Assembly: GCA_022824735.1 (NCBI GenBank)
Contig: JAJDZI010000135.1
Coordinates: 1 to 32,672 of the forward strand
From: Nitrospirales bacterium
GTDB lineage: Bacteria; Nitrospirota; Nitrospiria; Nitrospirales; UBA8639
DNA length: 32,672 bases
Direction: 5' to 3'
Below are positions 23,196 to 31,128 of this stretch, piece after piece. The position numbers and the translations under genes were made by a program. Numbering within the stretch: position 1 is the first letter of the stretch; each line of letters begins with the position of its first letter. The notes under the pieces are model-generated. The model did no database searches. It saw only the letters and a list, made by a program, of their open reading frames with translations, and was not told the DNA's origin.

Positions 23196-24224
23196 TTAAC
23201 GAGTCCCGTACCGGCGCACAAACTCAATGGCGGACTCGACGTGCTCAACGGGTGTTTTGGGGAGAATGCCATGCCCGAGATTGAAGATGTGTCCGGCCCT
23301 GTTTCCGGCCCTGTCCAGGACGTCCTTGACGCGGCGCTCGATCTCCGGCAAGGGCGCAAACAAGACCACAGGGTCGAGGTTGCCTTGTACGGCAACGTCG
23401 AACCCGACGCGCGCCCATGCTTCATCGAGTTCAACGTGCCAATCGAACCCCAGGACGTCACTGCCGGCGCGACGCATGAGCGGCAGGAGCGTTGACGTTC
23501 CCGTTCCGAAATAAATAATTGGAATCCCGTGAGGTTTCAACCGGTCGATCACCGATTTGACGTGCGGCAACACGTATTCGCCATAGTCGGCCGGAGACAG
23601 GCATCCCACCCAACTGTCGAACAGTTGCACGACGTCGACACCCGCCCGGATTTGGTTGTCCAAATACGTGACGACCACGTCCGAAAGTTTGCGAAGCAAC
23701 GCATGCCACTGATCAGGCCGGCCGAACATCATCTGTTTGGTATTGAGATAGTTCCGTGAGTTGCCGCCCTCGATCGCGTAACTCGCCAGGGTGAACGGGG
23801 CTCCGGCAAACCCGATGAGGGGCACGCGTCCGTCCAGCGCCTTCTTCGTCAAACTGACCGCATCGAAGGAAAAACGAAAGGCGTCCGGCTCTATATGACG
23901 CAGCCGCGTCACGTCATCTTCACGTCTGACCGGATTGAAAATGACCGGCCCCTGTTCTTCCTTGAAGGTCAACTGCAACCCCATCGGCTCCAGGGGCAAC
24001 AGGATATCCGCAAAAATAATGGCCGCATCCAGGTCAAAACGCTCGATGGGTTGGAGCGTCACCTCCGCGGCCAAATCGGGAATCTTGCAGACGTCAAGAA
24101 TACTGTGTTTCGCCCGGACTCGCTGATATTCCGCCATGTAGCGACCCGCCTGTCGCATAAACCAGACCGGCGTCCGATCCACGGGTTCCCGGCGGCAGGC
24201 TTTCAAAAAACGATCATTGGTCAT
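23196..24224 (-). CDS. hemE: Uroporphyrinogen decarboxylase
   Basis: A 342-residue cytoplasmic enzyme that removes four acetate carboxyl groups from uroporphyrinogen III to give coproporphyrinogen III. The opening sequence PVWFMRQAGRYMAEY is the signature, the catalytic aspartate lies in IIFADILLPLEPMG, and GFAGAPFTLASY and GHIFNLGHGI are both conserved. The ATG at 24224 is chosen by homology; a GTG at 24236 is possible. The upstream hypothetical gene ends two bases before this ATG, so the two are probably co-translated. With hemG it forms a small heme gene pair. Confidence 0.96.
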   Translation of the reverse strand: MTNDRFLKACRREPVDRTPVWFMRQAGRYMAEYQRVRAKHSILDVCKIPDLAAEVTLQPIERFDLDAAIIFADILLPLEPMGLQLTFKEEQGPVIFNPVRREDDVTRLRHIEPDAFRFSFDAVSLTKKALDGRVPLIGFAGAPFTLASYAIEGGNSRNYLNTKQMMFGRPDQWHALLRKLSDVVVTYLDNQIRAGVDVVQLFDSWVGCLSPADYGEYVLPHVKSVIDRLKPHGIPIIYFGTGTSTLLPLMRRAGSDVLGFDWHVELDEAWARVGFDVAVQGNLDPVVLFAPLPEIERRVKDVLDRAGNRAGHIFNLGHGILPKTPVEHVESAIEFVRRYGTR

Positions 24225-24226
24225 TC

Positions 24227-24703
24227 CTAAAACCACTCCTGGTCAGCGGACGGACTATCTTCCGGGGGGCGGACGGATTGACCGGCATGGGCTTCCCTGA
24301 TCCGTTGACTTTGCGCGTCATAGGATGCGGCTTCGGCGAAATCGAGCAACCACGCGTCACCTTCCTGCAATTCAATCCGGTAGTGATCGCCGTTCAGCGA
24401 AAACCATTCAATATAGGGATGTGGGGCAAGGAGAGGATGCGGGTCAAAGGAGATTGAACTGACGGTGCCGAGTTGGGGATTGGCCAAATCAAGCAGGCGA
24501 GACGCGGCGTTGGGATCATCGGAGAATTGGGAGTTCTGAAAGGAAAAAATACAGCCGGCAATATCAGGCTTGAAATCCCCGTTCAAATACAATTCAACGG
24601 GCCCCAAGGAAGCAAAAGTCATTGCCCCGACCACGACACCCGGCGTGCGATTGTCGAGATAGCCTTCTTTGACCCACCGATATCCGCCGAATTTTTCCGC
24701 CAT
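24227..24703 (-). CDS. Hypothetical cytoplasmic protein, start codon within a MITE remnant
   Basis: A 158-residue protein I do not recognise. No signal peptide or membrane segment is seen; it is rich in aromatic and acidic residues, with a long central beta pattern (VVGAMTFASLGPVELYLNGDF; YIEWFSLNGDHYRIELQEGDAWLL). The tail is Pro-, Glu- and Asp-rich. The ATG at 24703 sits inside a fragment that matches the end of the MITE-like elements, down to ATGGC, so the start may have been created or replaced by the element. Its stop lies two bases before the hemE ATG. Confidence 0.65.
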   Translation of the reverse strand: MAEKFGGYRWVKEGYLDNRTPGVVVGAMTFASLGPVELYLNGDFKPDIAGCIFSFQNSQFSDDPNAASRLLDLANPQLGTVSSISFDPHPLLAPHPYIEWFSLNGDHYRIELQEGDAWLLDFAEAASYDAQSQRIREAHAGQSVRPPEDSPSADQEWF

Positions 24704-24731
24704 ACGCCCGATAGTGCAATAAATCTCAGGG
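24699..24731. mobile_element. MITE-like element remnant (one end only)
   Basis: GCCATACGCCCGATAGTGCA followed by ATAAATCTCAGGG closely matches the right end of copy A, GCCATGCGCCCGATAGTGCA and then TTAAATCAGAGTG. About 28 positions agree, while the rest of the 143-bp element is absent. The fragment overlaps the start of the gene at 24703 and the last codon and stop of the gene at 24929. Confidence 0.65.
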
Positions 24732-24929
24732 CTTACACAGACGACATTTTACTTGGCGCATAACTCCCGACTGTTCCAGGGCATCCAGGGCCGTGTCCTT
24801 GTCGGGATATTCAAACCATCCGCCTTCCCAAAAATCAGACCGCGTGGGAACGGAAGGCACTTCGATGCACCGCTCCTTATGCAGAACGGCCTCATCCACA
24901 GATCTTCGAATATTGATCCAAAGAGCCAT
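24726..24929 (-). CDS. Small hypothetical protein
   Basis: A 67-residue protein, not recognised. It is rich in Arg, Glu, Trp and Cys (MALWINIRRSVDEAVL; SDFWEGGWFEYPDKDTA), with a terminal CRLCKP. It lies 26 nt downstream of another tiny gene and 22 nt upstream of the 158-residue hypothetical gene, all on the minus strand, so the three appear to form one unit leading into hemE. The ribosome site is weak. Its stop codon falls at the tip of the MITE remnant, so the native C-terminus may have been altered. Confidence 0.5.
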   Translation of the reverse strand: MALWINIRRSVDEAVLHKERCIEVPSVPTRSDFWEGGWFEYPDKDTALDALEQSGVMRQVKCRLCKP

Positions 24930-24955
24930 CGGGTACGTCTCAGGAATGATCAGCT

Positions 24956-25135
24956 TCAGTCGTCAAGAAGCTGCCATTCATCTTTTTCAATCTTGACCTT
25001 TGCCCCGGTTTGGATTTTCTTCACGTCTTCACGATCAAACAGTTTCATATACCGCTCAATCCGATCCGGCTCATCAATCCGTTCAACCTGCTGCAACCCA
25101 CTTGCCAACCGATACGTTCTCACCAAGACAGACAT
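24956..25135 (-). CDS. Small acidic-basic hypothetical protein (59 residues)
   Basis: A 59-residue protein. It begins MSVLVRTYRLASGLQQVE and ends KVKIEKDEWQLLDD before a TGA stop. Charged residues dominate (RIDEPDRIERYMKLFDRED). GGAGG lies eight bases upstream of the ATG, the best ribosome site in this stretch, which argues that it is real. No family recognised. It is probably the first gene of the minus-strand unit that continues to the 67- and 158-residue genes and hemE. Confidence 0.6.
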   Translation of the reverse strand: MSVLVRTYRLASGLQQVERIDEPDRIERYMKLFDREDVKKIQTGAKVKIEKDEWQLLDD

Positions 25136-25267
25136 CCGCCATCCTCCAACCCGTTAGAATGAAGAAAATGAACTGGAACGACACGAATGTAAAGAAGAAA
25201 ACCTTCGGACGTCAAGAGCGGCCCCCTTTCGGAATCCGGGGAGAGACAGAATAATTTCATTGGGTCA

Positions 25268-25297
25268 TGGTCAAGGACATTTTCAATCCTGTATAAT
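25268..25297 (+). promoter_or_regulatory. Candidate sigma70 promoter upstream of fmdB
   Basis: TGGTCA (25268-25273) and a perfect TATAAT (25292-25297) are 18 nt apart. Transcription from here would run through the MITE-like copy B before reaching fmdB at 25501, placing the element in the 5' untranslated leader. Confidence 0.5.
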
Positions 25298-25320
25298 AAG
25301 GCCCAACGTCACGATGTACA

Positions 25321-25478
25321 GGAACCTCTGATTTAAGGAACCTCTGAGTTATTGTGATAGCGGGATGCAGGGCAAGGCGTCCCGGAGCGAAACCCGAAGC
25401 TTATCATCGAGATAGGTGAGGGCTGAGCGAGGACACAACGCAGCCCTGCGCCCGATAGCGCATGAAATCAGAGGTTCC
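25321..25478. mobile_element. MITE-like element, copy B, with a duplicated left tip
   Basis: The intact inner element runs from GGAACCTCTGAG at 25337 to CATGAAATCAGAGGTTCC ending at 25478, about 142 bp. A second tip, GGAACCTCTGATTTA, sits immediately before it at 25321-25335, as if an insertion occurred next to or into an older copy's end. The interior matches copy A and copy C. The element lies between the candidate promoter at 25268 and the fmdB start. Confidence 0.9.
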
Positions 25479-25500
25479 ATAACAAGGGAGTACTCGATCC

Positions 25501-25827
25501 ATGCCCGTCTATGAATATCAATGCAATACCTGTGGCCATAAATTTGAACTGCTCCAATCCGTCAATGCCAGGCCGGAAGACACAGCCTGTCCCCAATGCC
25601 ATGAAGCCAACGTGCAACGGCTCATGTCCGCGTTCGCTTCCCAGATCAAGGGCGAGCACAAACCCGGGTTCGGTGAAATGAAGGCCTACGACATGTACAA
25701 TGAGCGAATGGACAAATTCAAAAAACTTCCGCCCCTCATGGGAGTGGCCCGCGACGCTCCCGGCACGCCCATGATGACGCAGCCGACGGATTCAGGCCCA
25801 GGCTCGGACTCAGGAGAAGGTTCATAA
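25501..25827 (+). CDS. FmdB-family zinc-ribbon protein
   Basis: A 108-residue small protein with an N-terminal zinc ribbon: Cys8 and Cys11 in YQCNTCGHKFEL, then Cys30 and Cys33 in ACPQCHE. These features define FmdB/regulatory zinc-ribbon proteins, first noted next to formamidase genes and of uncertain function. The C-terminal 60 residues are low-complexity, Gly-, Pro- and Ser-rich (TDSGPGSDSGEG). AAGGGAG lies upstream of the ATG, just beyond the MITE-like copy B. It heads a run with the PstS-like gene (10-nt gap), pycA and pycB. Confidence 0.9.
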   Translation: MPVYEYQCNTCGHKFELLQSVNARPEDTACPQCHEANVQRLMSAFASQIKGEHKPGFGEMKAYDMYNERMDKFKKLPPLMGVARDAPGTPMMTQPTDSGPGSDSGEGS

Positions 25828-25837
25828 GAAACCTTGC

Positions 25838-26731
25838 ATGCAACACCTTCGAAACAATACCAGGTTGCCGACAATCACCGCCCTGGCCGCGTTCTGTCTG
25901 ATAGCCTCGCTGCCGTTCGGATGGCCGGTGCTTGGCGCCGCCGAGGAACTGACCGGGTCCGCCTTGATCGTGGGGAATGGACCGGAACGGTACGCGTTCG
26001 AGGCCTTGGCAAAAAACTTTGAAGCCTCACATCCGAAAACCTCGATAGATTTCTTCTGGCACCAGAACGCCCGGCCCGTCGAAGAGGTCCGGGAAAATGG
26101 AGCGGACGTCGCCGTGACGGGTCAAGCGGAAAACGATCTTCCGTCAACCACCGTGGCCTGGGACGGCATCGCCGTCGTGACGAATTTTTCCAATGCCATT
26201 GAGGACGTCACCCGGGAGGAGTTGGCAAAAATTTTCTCCGGCGAAACAAAATTCTGGTCGCAGGTGTACGAAGAGGGACCGGAAGCCAGAATCTCGCTGA
26301 TTCACCGGACCTGGAACCAAAACATTCGCCAACCCCTTGAAGCCTGGCTCGGGCTTGAAAACCACAAGAAGGTCCGGGCAAAGGTCGTCGAAAAAGAAAA
26401 TGAAACCTTCAAGGCGATCAATGGCGACATCTATTCCATTTCCTACGTCTCGATGGGCCCCGCCTTACAAGCGCGTAAGGACGGGTACGGCGTGACCCTT
26501 CTGTTCGTTGACGATATTGAACCCGAATACCAAACGGTCCTGGACGGCACCTATCCCCTTCGCCGGCCGGTGGTGTTCGTCATGAATCCCAATGCCTCTC
26601 CGGTCGCCCAAGCCTTTCTCGAATACGTGCTGTCGCCGCAAGGACAACGAGCCATCAAAGCAGGCGCCAGCGGTCTCTTCCAGGACAAGACGAGTTCCGT
26701 CATCAAATATTATCCCCTCAACGGAGAGTAA
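25838..26731 (+). CDS. PstS-like periplasmic substrate-binding protein
   Basis: A 297-residue secreted protein. A signal peptide (residues 1-35, ending VLGAAEEL) precedes a two-lobed binding fold of the PBP-like/PstS type: GPERYAFEALAKNFEASHP, GADVAVTGQAE, the TREELAKIFSGETKFW motif, and a closing AFLEYVLSPQGQRAIKAG. These are close to phosphate-binding PstS proteins, but no transporter genes are linked, so the ligand is open. The stop lies 28 nt before the pycA ATG. The ribosome site is weak. Confidence 0.85.
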   Translation: MQHLRNNTRLPTITALAAFCLIASLPFGWPVLGAAEELTGSALIVGNGPERYAFEALAKNFEASHPKTSIDFFWHQNARPVEEVRENGADVAVTGQAENDLPSTTVAWDGIAVVTNFSNAIEDVTREELAKIFSGETKFWSQVYEEGPEARISLIHRTWNQNIRQPLEAWLGLENHKKVRAKVVEKENETFKAINGDIYSISYVSMGPALQARKDGYGVTLLFVDDIEPEYQTVLDGTYPLRRPVVFVMNPNASPVAQAFLEYVLSPQGQRAIKAGASGLFQDKTSSVIKYYPLNGE

Positions 26732-26759
26732 GAGACGTTTCTCTTCCTCAGGACGTGCC

Positions 26760-28178
26760 ATGTTTCAAAAAATCCTCGTGGCAAATCGTGGTGAAATCGC
26801 AATGCGGGTCATCCGGGCCTGCCGGGAACTCAACGTTGCCACAGCCGCAATTTACGCGGAATGCGAAGCCACGGCGATTTACGTCAAAAAGGCCCATGAA
26901 GCGCACCTGGTCGGTCCCGGTCCGGTCCAAGGCTTCCTGGATGCACCACAAATCGTCAACCTGGCCAAACGCATCGGAGCCGATGCCATTCATCCGGGAT
27001 ACGGCTTCCTGGCGGAGAACGCCCAATTCGCCCATTTGTGTCGAGAGGCGGGCATCACGTTTATCGGTCCCTCTCCGGAAGCGTTGGAATTGTTGGGAGA
27101 CAAAGTCCGGGCCAGGGAACTTGCCAAACAGATCGGGATCCCCGTGGTGCCGGGAACGGAGGGTCGCGTCGAAAGCGTCGAAGAAGGCCTGCATTTCGCC
27201 CAATCCATCGGCTATCCGGTGATGGTCAAAGCCAGTGCCGGTGGCGGGGGGCGCGGCCTTCGCGTCGTCCGTTCCGACGAAGAACTCAAGGAGGCCATGG
27301 AGTCCGGGGCGAGGGAAGCATTGGCGGCTTTCGGCAACGCCGATCTTTTTCTTGAAAAATACGTTGAACGACCGCATCATATCGAGTTCCAGCTCCTTGC
27401 GGACAATGAAGAGCATTTCGTGCATTTGGGCGAACGCGATTGTTCCATTCAGCGTCGCCATCAAAAAATGATCGAAATTGCCCCTTCATTGATCCTGACC
27501 CCGCAACTGCGGAGTCAAATGGGCGATGCCGCGGTGGCCCTGGCCCGTGCCGCCGAGTTTCAAAACGCCGGCACCATCGAGTTCCTGTTGGATCAGGACG
27601 GCCGCTACTATTTCATGGAAATGAACCCGCGGATTCAGGTGGAACATACGGTCACGGAACAGATCACCACCATCGATATCGTCCAGACCCAAATCTGGAT
27701 TGCCGCGGGACGGCCGCTGGTGTTCGGACAACATGAAGTCAACCTGCAAGGCTATGCCATCCAATGTCGAATCAACGCCGAAGACCCGCAAAACGGATTT
27801 CGTCCGTCTTCGGGCAAAATCACGGCGTACCTCTCTCCCGGCGGGATTGGCGTGCGGATCGACGGCGCGGTGTACAAGGACTATACCATTCCCCCCTACT
27901 ATGACGCGTTGTTGGCCAAAATGACGGTCCATGGCCGGACCTGGGACGAGACCGTCCGGCGAACCAACCGGTCACTGGAGGAATTTTTGTTGCGGGGAGT
28001 CAAAACAAACATTCCCTTTCTGAAGAACATTATGGAAGAATCCGATTTCCTTTCCGGAAAATTCGATACGTCGTACCTGGATTCTCATCCGGACCTCTAC
28101 AAATACGACTATGCCCTAGCATCGGAAGATCTTGTGGTGACGCTCTCTGCCGCCATTGCGGCGTACGAAGGCCTGTAA
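26760..28178 (+). CDS. pycA: Pyruvate carboxylase subunit A (biotin carboxylase)
   Basis: A 472-residue ATP-grasp enzyme that carboxylates the biotin of its partner subunit. It opens MFQKILVANRGEIAMRVIRA and contains HPGYGFLAENAQFAHL, the glycine-rich KASAGGGGRGLR loop, and EMNPRIQVEHTVTE with active-site residues. The start is the ATG at 26760, giving the family-standard N-terminus; a longer upstream frame is repeat-free but unconserved. Pairing with the adjacent carboxyltransferase-biotinyl subunit, 41 nt downstream, makes it part of a two-subunit pyruvate carboxylase. AccC of acetyl-CoA carboxylase is very similar, so the identification rests on context. Confidence 0.93.
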   Translation: MFQKILVANRGEIAMRVIRACRELNVATAAIYAECEATAIYVKKAHEAHLVGPGPVQGFLDAPQIVNLAKRIGADAIHPGYGFLAENAQFAHLCREAGITFIGPSPEALELLGDKVRARELAKQIGIPVVPGTEGRVESVEEGLHFAQSIGYPVMVKASAGGGGRGLRVVRSDEELKEAMESGAREALAAFGNADLFLEKYVERPHHIEFQLLADNEEHFVHLGERDCSIQRRHQKMIEIAPSLILTPQLRSQMGDAAVALARAAEFQNAGTIEFLLDQDGRYYFMEMNPRIQVEHTVTEQITTIDIVQTQIWIAAGRPLVFGQHEVNLQGYAIQCRINAEDPQNGFRPSSGKITAYLSPGGIGVRIDGAVYKDYTIPPYYDALLAKMTVHGRTWDETVRRTNRSLEEFLLRGVKTNIPFLKNIMEESDFLSGKFDTSYLDSHPDLYKYDYALASEDLVVTLSAAIAAYEGL

Positions 28179-28219
28179 CGACCCGGCGGCGGGAGATCCC
28201 TCTAACACAAAGGCCCGTT

Positions 28220-30178
28220 ATGGCAAAGAAACCGACATTCTGGGACAAATTTAAAAGACGCACCGGCGTCCCATCCCGAAAGCGACGGAAAGCCAAACGT
28301 CAGGAAACGTTTGAGATGGAAACCTCGCCGGAACGCAAAATACACCTCACGGACGTGTCGCTGCGAGACGGGCACCAATCATTGCTGGCCACGCGCATGC
28401 GCACGGAAGACCTGATCCCGACGGCCGCACAACTGGATGCGATCGGGTTCTGGTCCCTGGAAGTCTGGGGAGGCGCCACGTTCGACGCCTGTCTGCGATT
28501 CCTGAAAGAAGATCCATGGGAACGGTTGCGCGCCTTTCGCCAAGCTGCCCCCAACACCAGGCTGCAAATGCTGCTGCGCGGACAAAACCTGGTGGGGTAC
28601 CGGCATTATGCCGACGACGTCCTGGAACAATTCATCGTCAAGTCCGCGGAACACGGCATTGACGTCTTTCGCATTTTCGACGCCCTGAACGACATTCGGA
28701 ACCTGCAATCCGCCATCAGGGTGGTCCGGCAATGCAATAAACACGTGGAAGCCACGATTTGCTATACGGTCAGCCCGGTACACAGCCTGCATCACTTCGT
28801 GGAACAGGCCAAACGGCTGGAGGACCTCGGCACGGACAGCATCTGCATCAAGGATATGGCCGGACTGTTACCGCCTTTCGAGGCCTATGCGCTCATCAAA
28901 CGGTTGAAGGAAGCGGTTCGGGTCCCCATCCACCTGCATACGCACTACACGTCGGGAATGGCGTCGATGTCGTCACTCATGGCGATTCTCGGCGGCCTCG
29001 ACATTCTGGATACGGCCCTCTCTCCGCTCGCCGGCGGCACGTCACATCCCCCCACCGAAACCTTTATTGCGGCCTTGAAAAAGACCCCGTATGACACGGG
29101 ATTGGATTTATCCCAATTCCCGCCCATCACGGAAACCCTGCGAACCGCCAGAAAGAAATATCACCAATTTGAAAGCGAATACACGGGTATCGATACGGAC
29201 GTGTTGTTGTCACAGGTGCCCGGCGGCATGATTTCAAACCTGGCCTCCCAATTGGCTGAACAGAACGCCATTGACAAGATGAAAGAAGTGCTGGAAGAGA
29301 TTCCGCGCGTCCGCAAGGACATGGGCTATCCGCCCTTGGTTACCCCTACCAGTCAAATCGTCGGCACCCAGGCCACGCTGAACGCAATCACCGGAGAACG
29401 GTATAAAGTCATCACCAACGAAGCCAAAAATTACTTTTTGGGTCTCTACGGTGAACCACCGGGGTCCGTGGATTCGGCCACAAAAGAAAAAGCTATAGCC
29501 GATGACACGCCGATCTCAAACAGACCGGCGGATAACCTTGCGCCTGAATTGAAAGAAGCCGCCAAGGAACTGAGCGAGCAAGACGTCTCGGAGGAAGACG
29601 TGTTATCGTATACCCTGTTCCCGTCCGTGGCGTTACAATTTCTTCACGAACGGGCAAGCGGAGATTTGCGGCCGGAACCGCTTGAACCGCTACTGGAAGG
29701 AAAAGGCGGCGGCGGACAACAAGGACTTCACCTGGCCCCCATCGAATTCAACGTCACCCTCCACGGTGAATCGTACCACGTGCGGGTTTCAGGCTCCGGC
29801 CGAACGGTCGATGGGAAAAAGCCCTACTATATCAAGGTGGATGACAAACTCGAGGAAATCTTTCTCGAACCGCTCCAGGAAGTGTTGGCCAGCGGACCGG
29901 ATACACCCGTCAAGACCTCCGCCGCAAGCGACGCGACCCAGGGAGAACGCCCCAAACCCAGCGGCCCGGGAGACGTCACGACTCCCATGCCGGGCCGCGT
30001 CGTGAAAGTCCTGGTCACGGAAGGCAGTACCGTCGCTGCCGAAGAGCCGGTTATCGTCATTGAGGCCATGAAAATGGAAAACCAGGTCACCTCGGCAATT
30101 GAAGGCACGGTGAAAGCCATCTACGTCCGTGAAGGCGACATGGTGAATTGCGATGAGACTTTGATCCGCGTTGAATAA
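28220..30178 (+). CDS. pycB: Pyruvate carboxylase subunit B (carboxyltransferase plus biotinyl domain)
   Basis: A 652-residue protein transferring CO2 from biotin to pyruvate, yielding oxaloacetate. Domains in order: a basic N-terminal extension (about 1-38), an HMGL-type carboxyltransferase barrel (LTDVSLRDGHQSLLATRMRT; DVFRIFDALND; HLHTHYTSGM), a conserved carboxylase region, and a C-terminal biotinyl domain in which Lys618 of EAMKMENQ carries biotin, 35 residues from the end. Very similar to oxaloacetate decarboxylase alpha, but the absence of membrane beta and gamma subunits favours pyruvate carboxylase. Such enzymes feed anaplerosis and the reductive TCA cycle. The stop is followed two bases later by the MITE-like copy C. 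Confidence 0.94.
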   Translation: MAKKPTFWDKFKRRTGVPSRKRRKAKRQETFEMETSPERKIHLTDVSLRDGHQSLLATRMRTEDLIPTAAQLDAIGFWSLEVWGGATFDACLRFLKEDPWERLRAFRQAAPNTRLQMLLRGQNLVGYRHYADDVLEQFIVKSAEHGIDVFRIFDALNDIRNLQSAIRVVRQCNKHVEATICYTVSPVHSLHHFVEQAKRLEDLGTDSICIKDMAGLLPPFEAYALIKRLKEAVRVPIHLHTHYTSGMASMSSLMAILGGLDILDTALSPLAGGTSHPPTETFIAALKKTPYDTGLDLSQFPPITETLRTARKKYHQFESEYTGIDTDVLLSQVPGGMISNLASQLAEQNAIDKMKEVLEEIPRVRKDMGYPPLVTPTSQIVGTQATLNAITGERYKVITNEAKNYFLGLYGEPPGSVDSATKEKAIADDTPISNRPADNLAPELKEAAKELSEQDVSEEDVLSYTLFPSVALQFLHERASGDLRPEPLEPLLEGKGGGGQQGLHLAPIEFNVTLHGESYHVRVSGSGRTVDGKKPYYIKVDDKLEEIFLEPLQEVLASGPDTPVKTSAASDATQGERPKPSGPGDVTTPMPGRVVKVLVTEGSTVAAEEPVIVIEAMKMENQVTSAIEGTVKAIYVREGDMVNCDETLIRVE

Positions 30179-30179
30179 A

Positions 30180-30322
30180 GGAACCTCTGATTTCATGCAC
30201 TATCGGGCGCAGTGCTGCGTTGTGTCCTCGCTCAACCCTCACCTATCTCGCTTGATAAGCCTCGGGTTTCGCTCCGGGACGCCTTGCCCTGCATCCCGCT
30301 ATCACATGAAATCAGAGGTTCC
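30180..30322. mobile_element. MITE-like element, copy C
   Basis: The best-preserved copy, in the opposite orientation to A and B. GGAACCTCTGATTTCATG opens it and CATGAAATCAGAGGTTCC closes it, a perfect 18-bp inverted repeat (20 bp if the flanking AA/TT is included). The interior is the reverse complement of A and B. It starts one base after the pycB stop codon. No open reading frame of its own is apparent, and it may serve as the pycB 3' hairpin. Confidence 0.92.
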
Positions 30323-30450
30323 TTAGGATTCTTATTATCTCTGTTTATGTACTTTTGATTCGTTTTTGAACACTTTTTGCTGCATTTAAGTCACTATATG
30401 ATGCGATTTTACGTCTTTTTGATGCTTTTTGATGAAATAGCGGAGATCTC

Positions 30451-31119
30451 GTGAGTTTCACCGGACGTTTACGGCAGTTGGCCAAACCAATCTGGGATGC
30501 CCAACTCACGCATCCTTTTGTCGTCGCCTTGGGAAACGGCACGCTTCCCAAACGCAAGTTCCGGTACTATATCCTGCAGGATGCCCGCTACCTCGAAGAA
30601 TTGGCCCGGATATTCGCCCTGGGCGCTCAGCGAGCCCAGGACCCCGACACGGCGCTTCGCTTTGCCAAGCTGGTCGAAGAAACGATCGTGGTCGAACGGG
30701 GGTTGCACGAAACCTACGGCAAACAATGGAAACTCACGGCGACCGACATGCGAAAGACCCCGCTCTCCCCAACCAATTACGCCTATTGCCGGCACATGCG
30801 AAGCATAGCCCAAACCGGCACCTTGGCCGAACTTACGGTCGTGGCCCTTCCCTGCGCATGGATCTATTGTGCAGTAGGCCGGCACCTGTTGAAAAAGGGC
30901 CCACCCTCGTCCAAGCATCCCTATCGGGATTGGTTGCTGTTATACGGATCGCCGGAATTCGCCGAAGTCACCCGGTGGATGCGCGCGCTGGTCGACAAGG
31001 AAGCCAAACGCGCGGGCGAAGCCGAAAAAGAGCGGATGCGTGAAGCGTTTCTGACCAGTTCACGCTATGAATGGATGTTTTGGGACATGGCCTGGCGTGA
31101 AGAACAATGGCCGGTCTGA
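30451..31119 (+). CDS. tenA: TenA/PqqC-family protein (aminopyrimidine aminohydrolase, thiaminase II)
   Basis: A 222-residue all-helical protein. Asp44 in LQDARYL, Cys135 in VALPCAW and a late glutamate in SSRYEWMFWDMAW match the catalytic set of Bacillus TenA, which salvages the pyrimidine part of thiamine by hydrolysing its amino group. It starts with GTG, with GGAG seven bases upstream. The 128 nt before it, after copy C, is AT-rich with a repeated CTTTTTGATG; no promoter can be assigned confidently there. It converges with the beta-helix gene, leaving nine bases between the stop codons. Other thiamine genes are not in the window. Confidence 0.92.
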   Translation: MSFTGRLRQLAKPIWDAQLTHPFVVALGNGTLPKRKFRYYILQDARYLEELARIFALGAQRAQDPDTALRFAKLVEETIVVERGLHETYGKQWKLTATDMRKTPLSPTNYAYCRHMRSIAQTGTLAELTVVALPCAWIYCAVGRHLLKKGPPSSKHPYRDWLLLYGSPEFAEVTRWMRALVDKEAKRAGEAEKERMREAFLTSSRYEWMFWDMAWREEQWPV

Positions 31120-31128
31120 CCTACGGGG

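Noticed and set aside
26748..27464. Minus-strand open frame of 238 residues opposite pycA
   Set aside because: Antisense shadow of biotin carboxylase, with no recognisable domain.
30345..30450. Promoter or T-rich terminator before tenA
   Set aside because: AT-rich with TTGAAC and TATGAT, but spacing of 25 nt is too long; T-runs have no preceding strong stem apart from the MITE copy.
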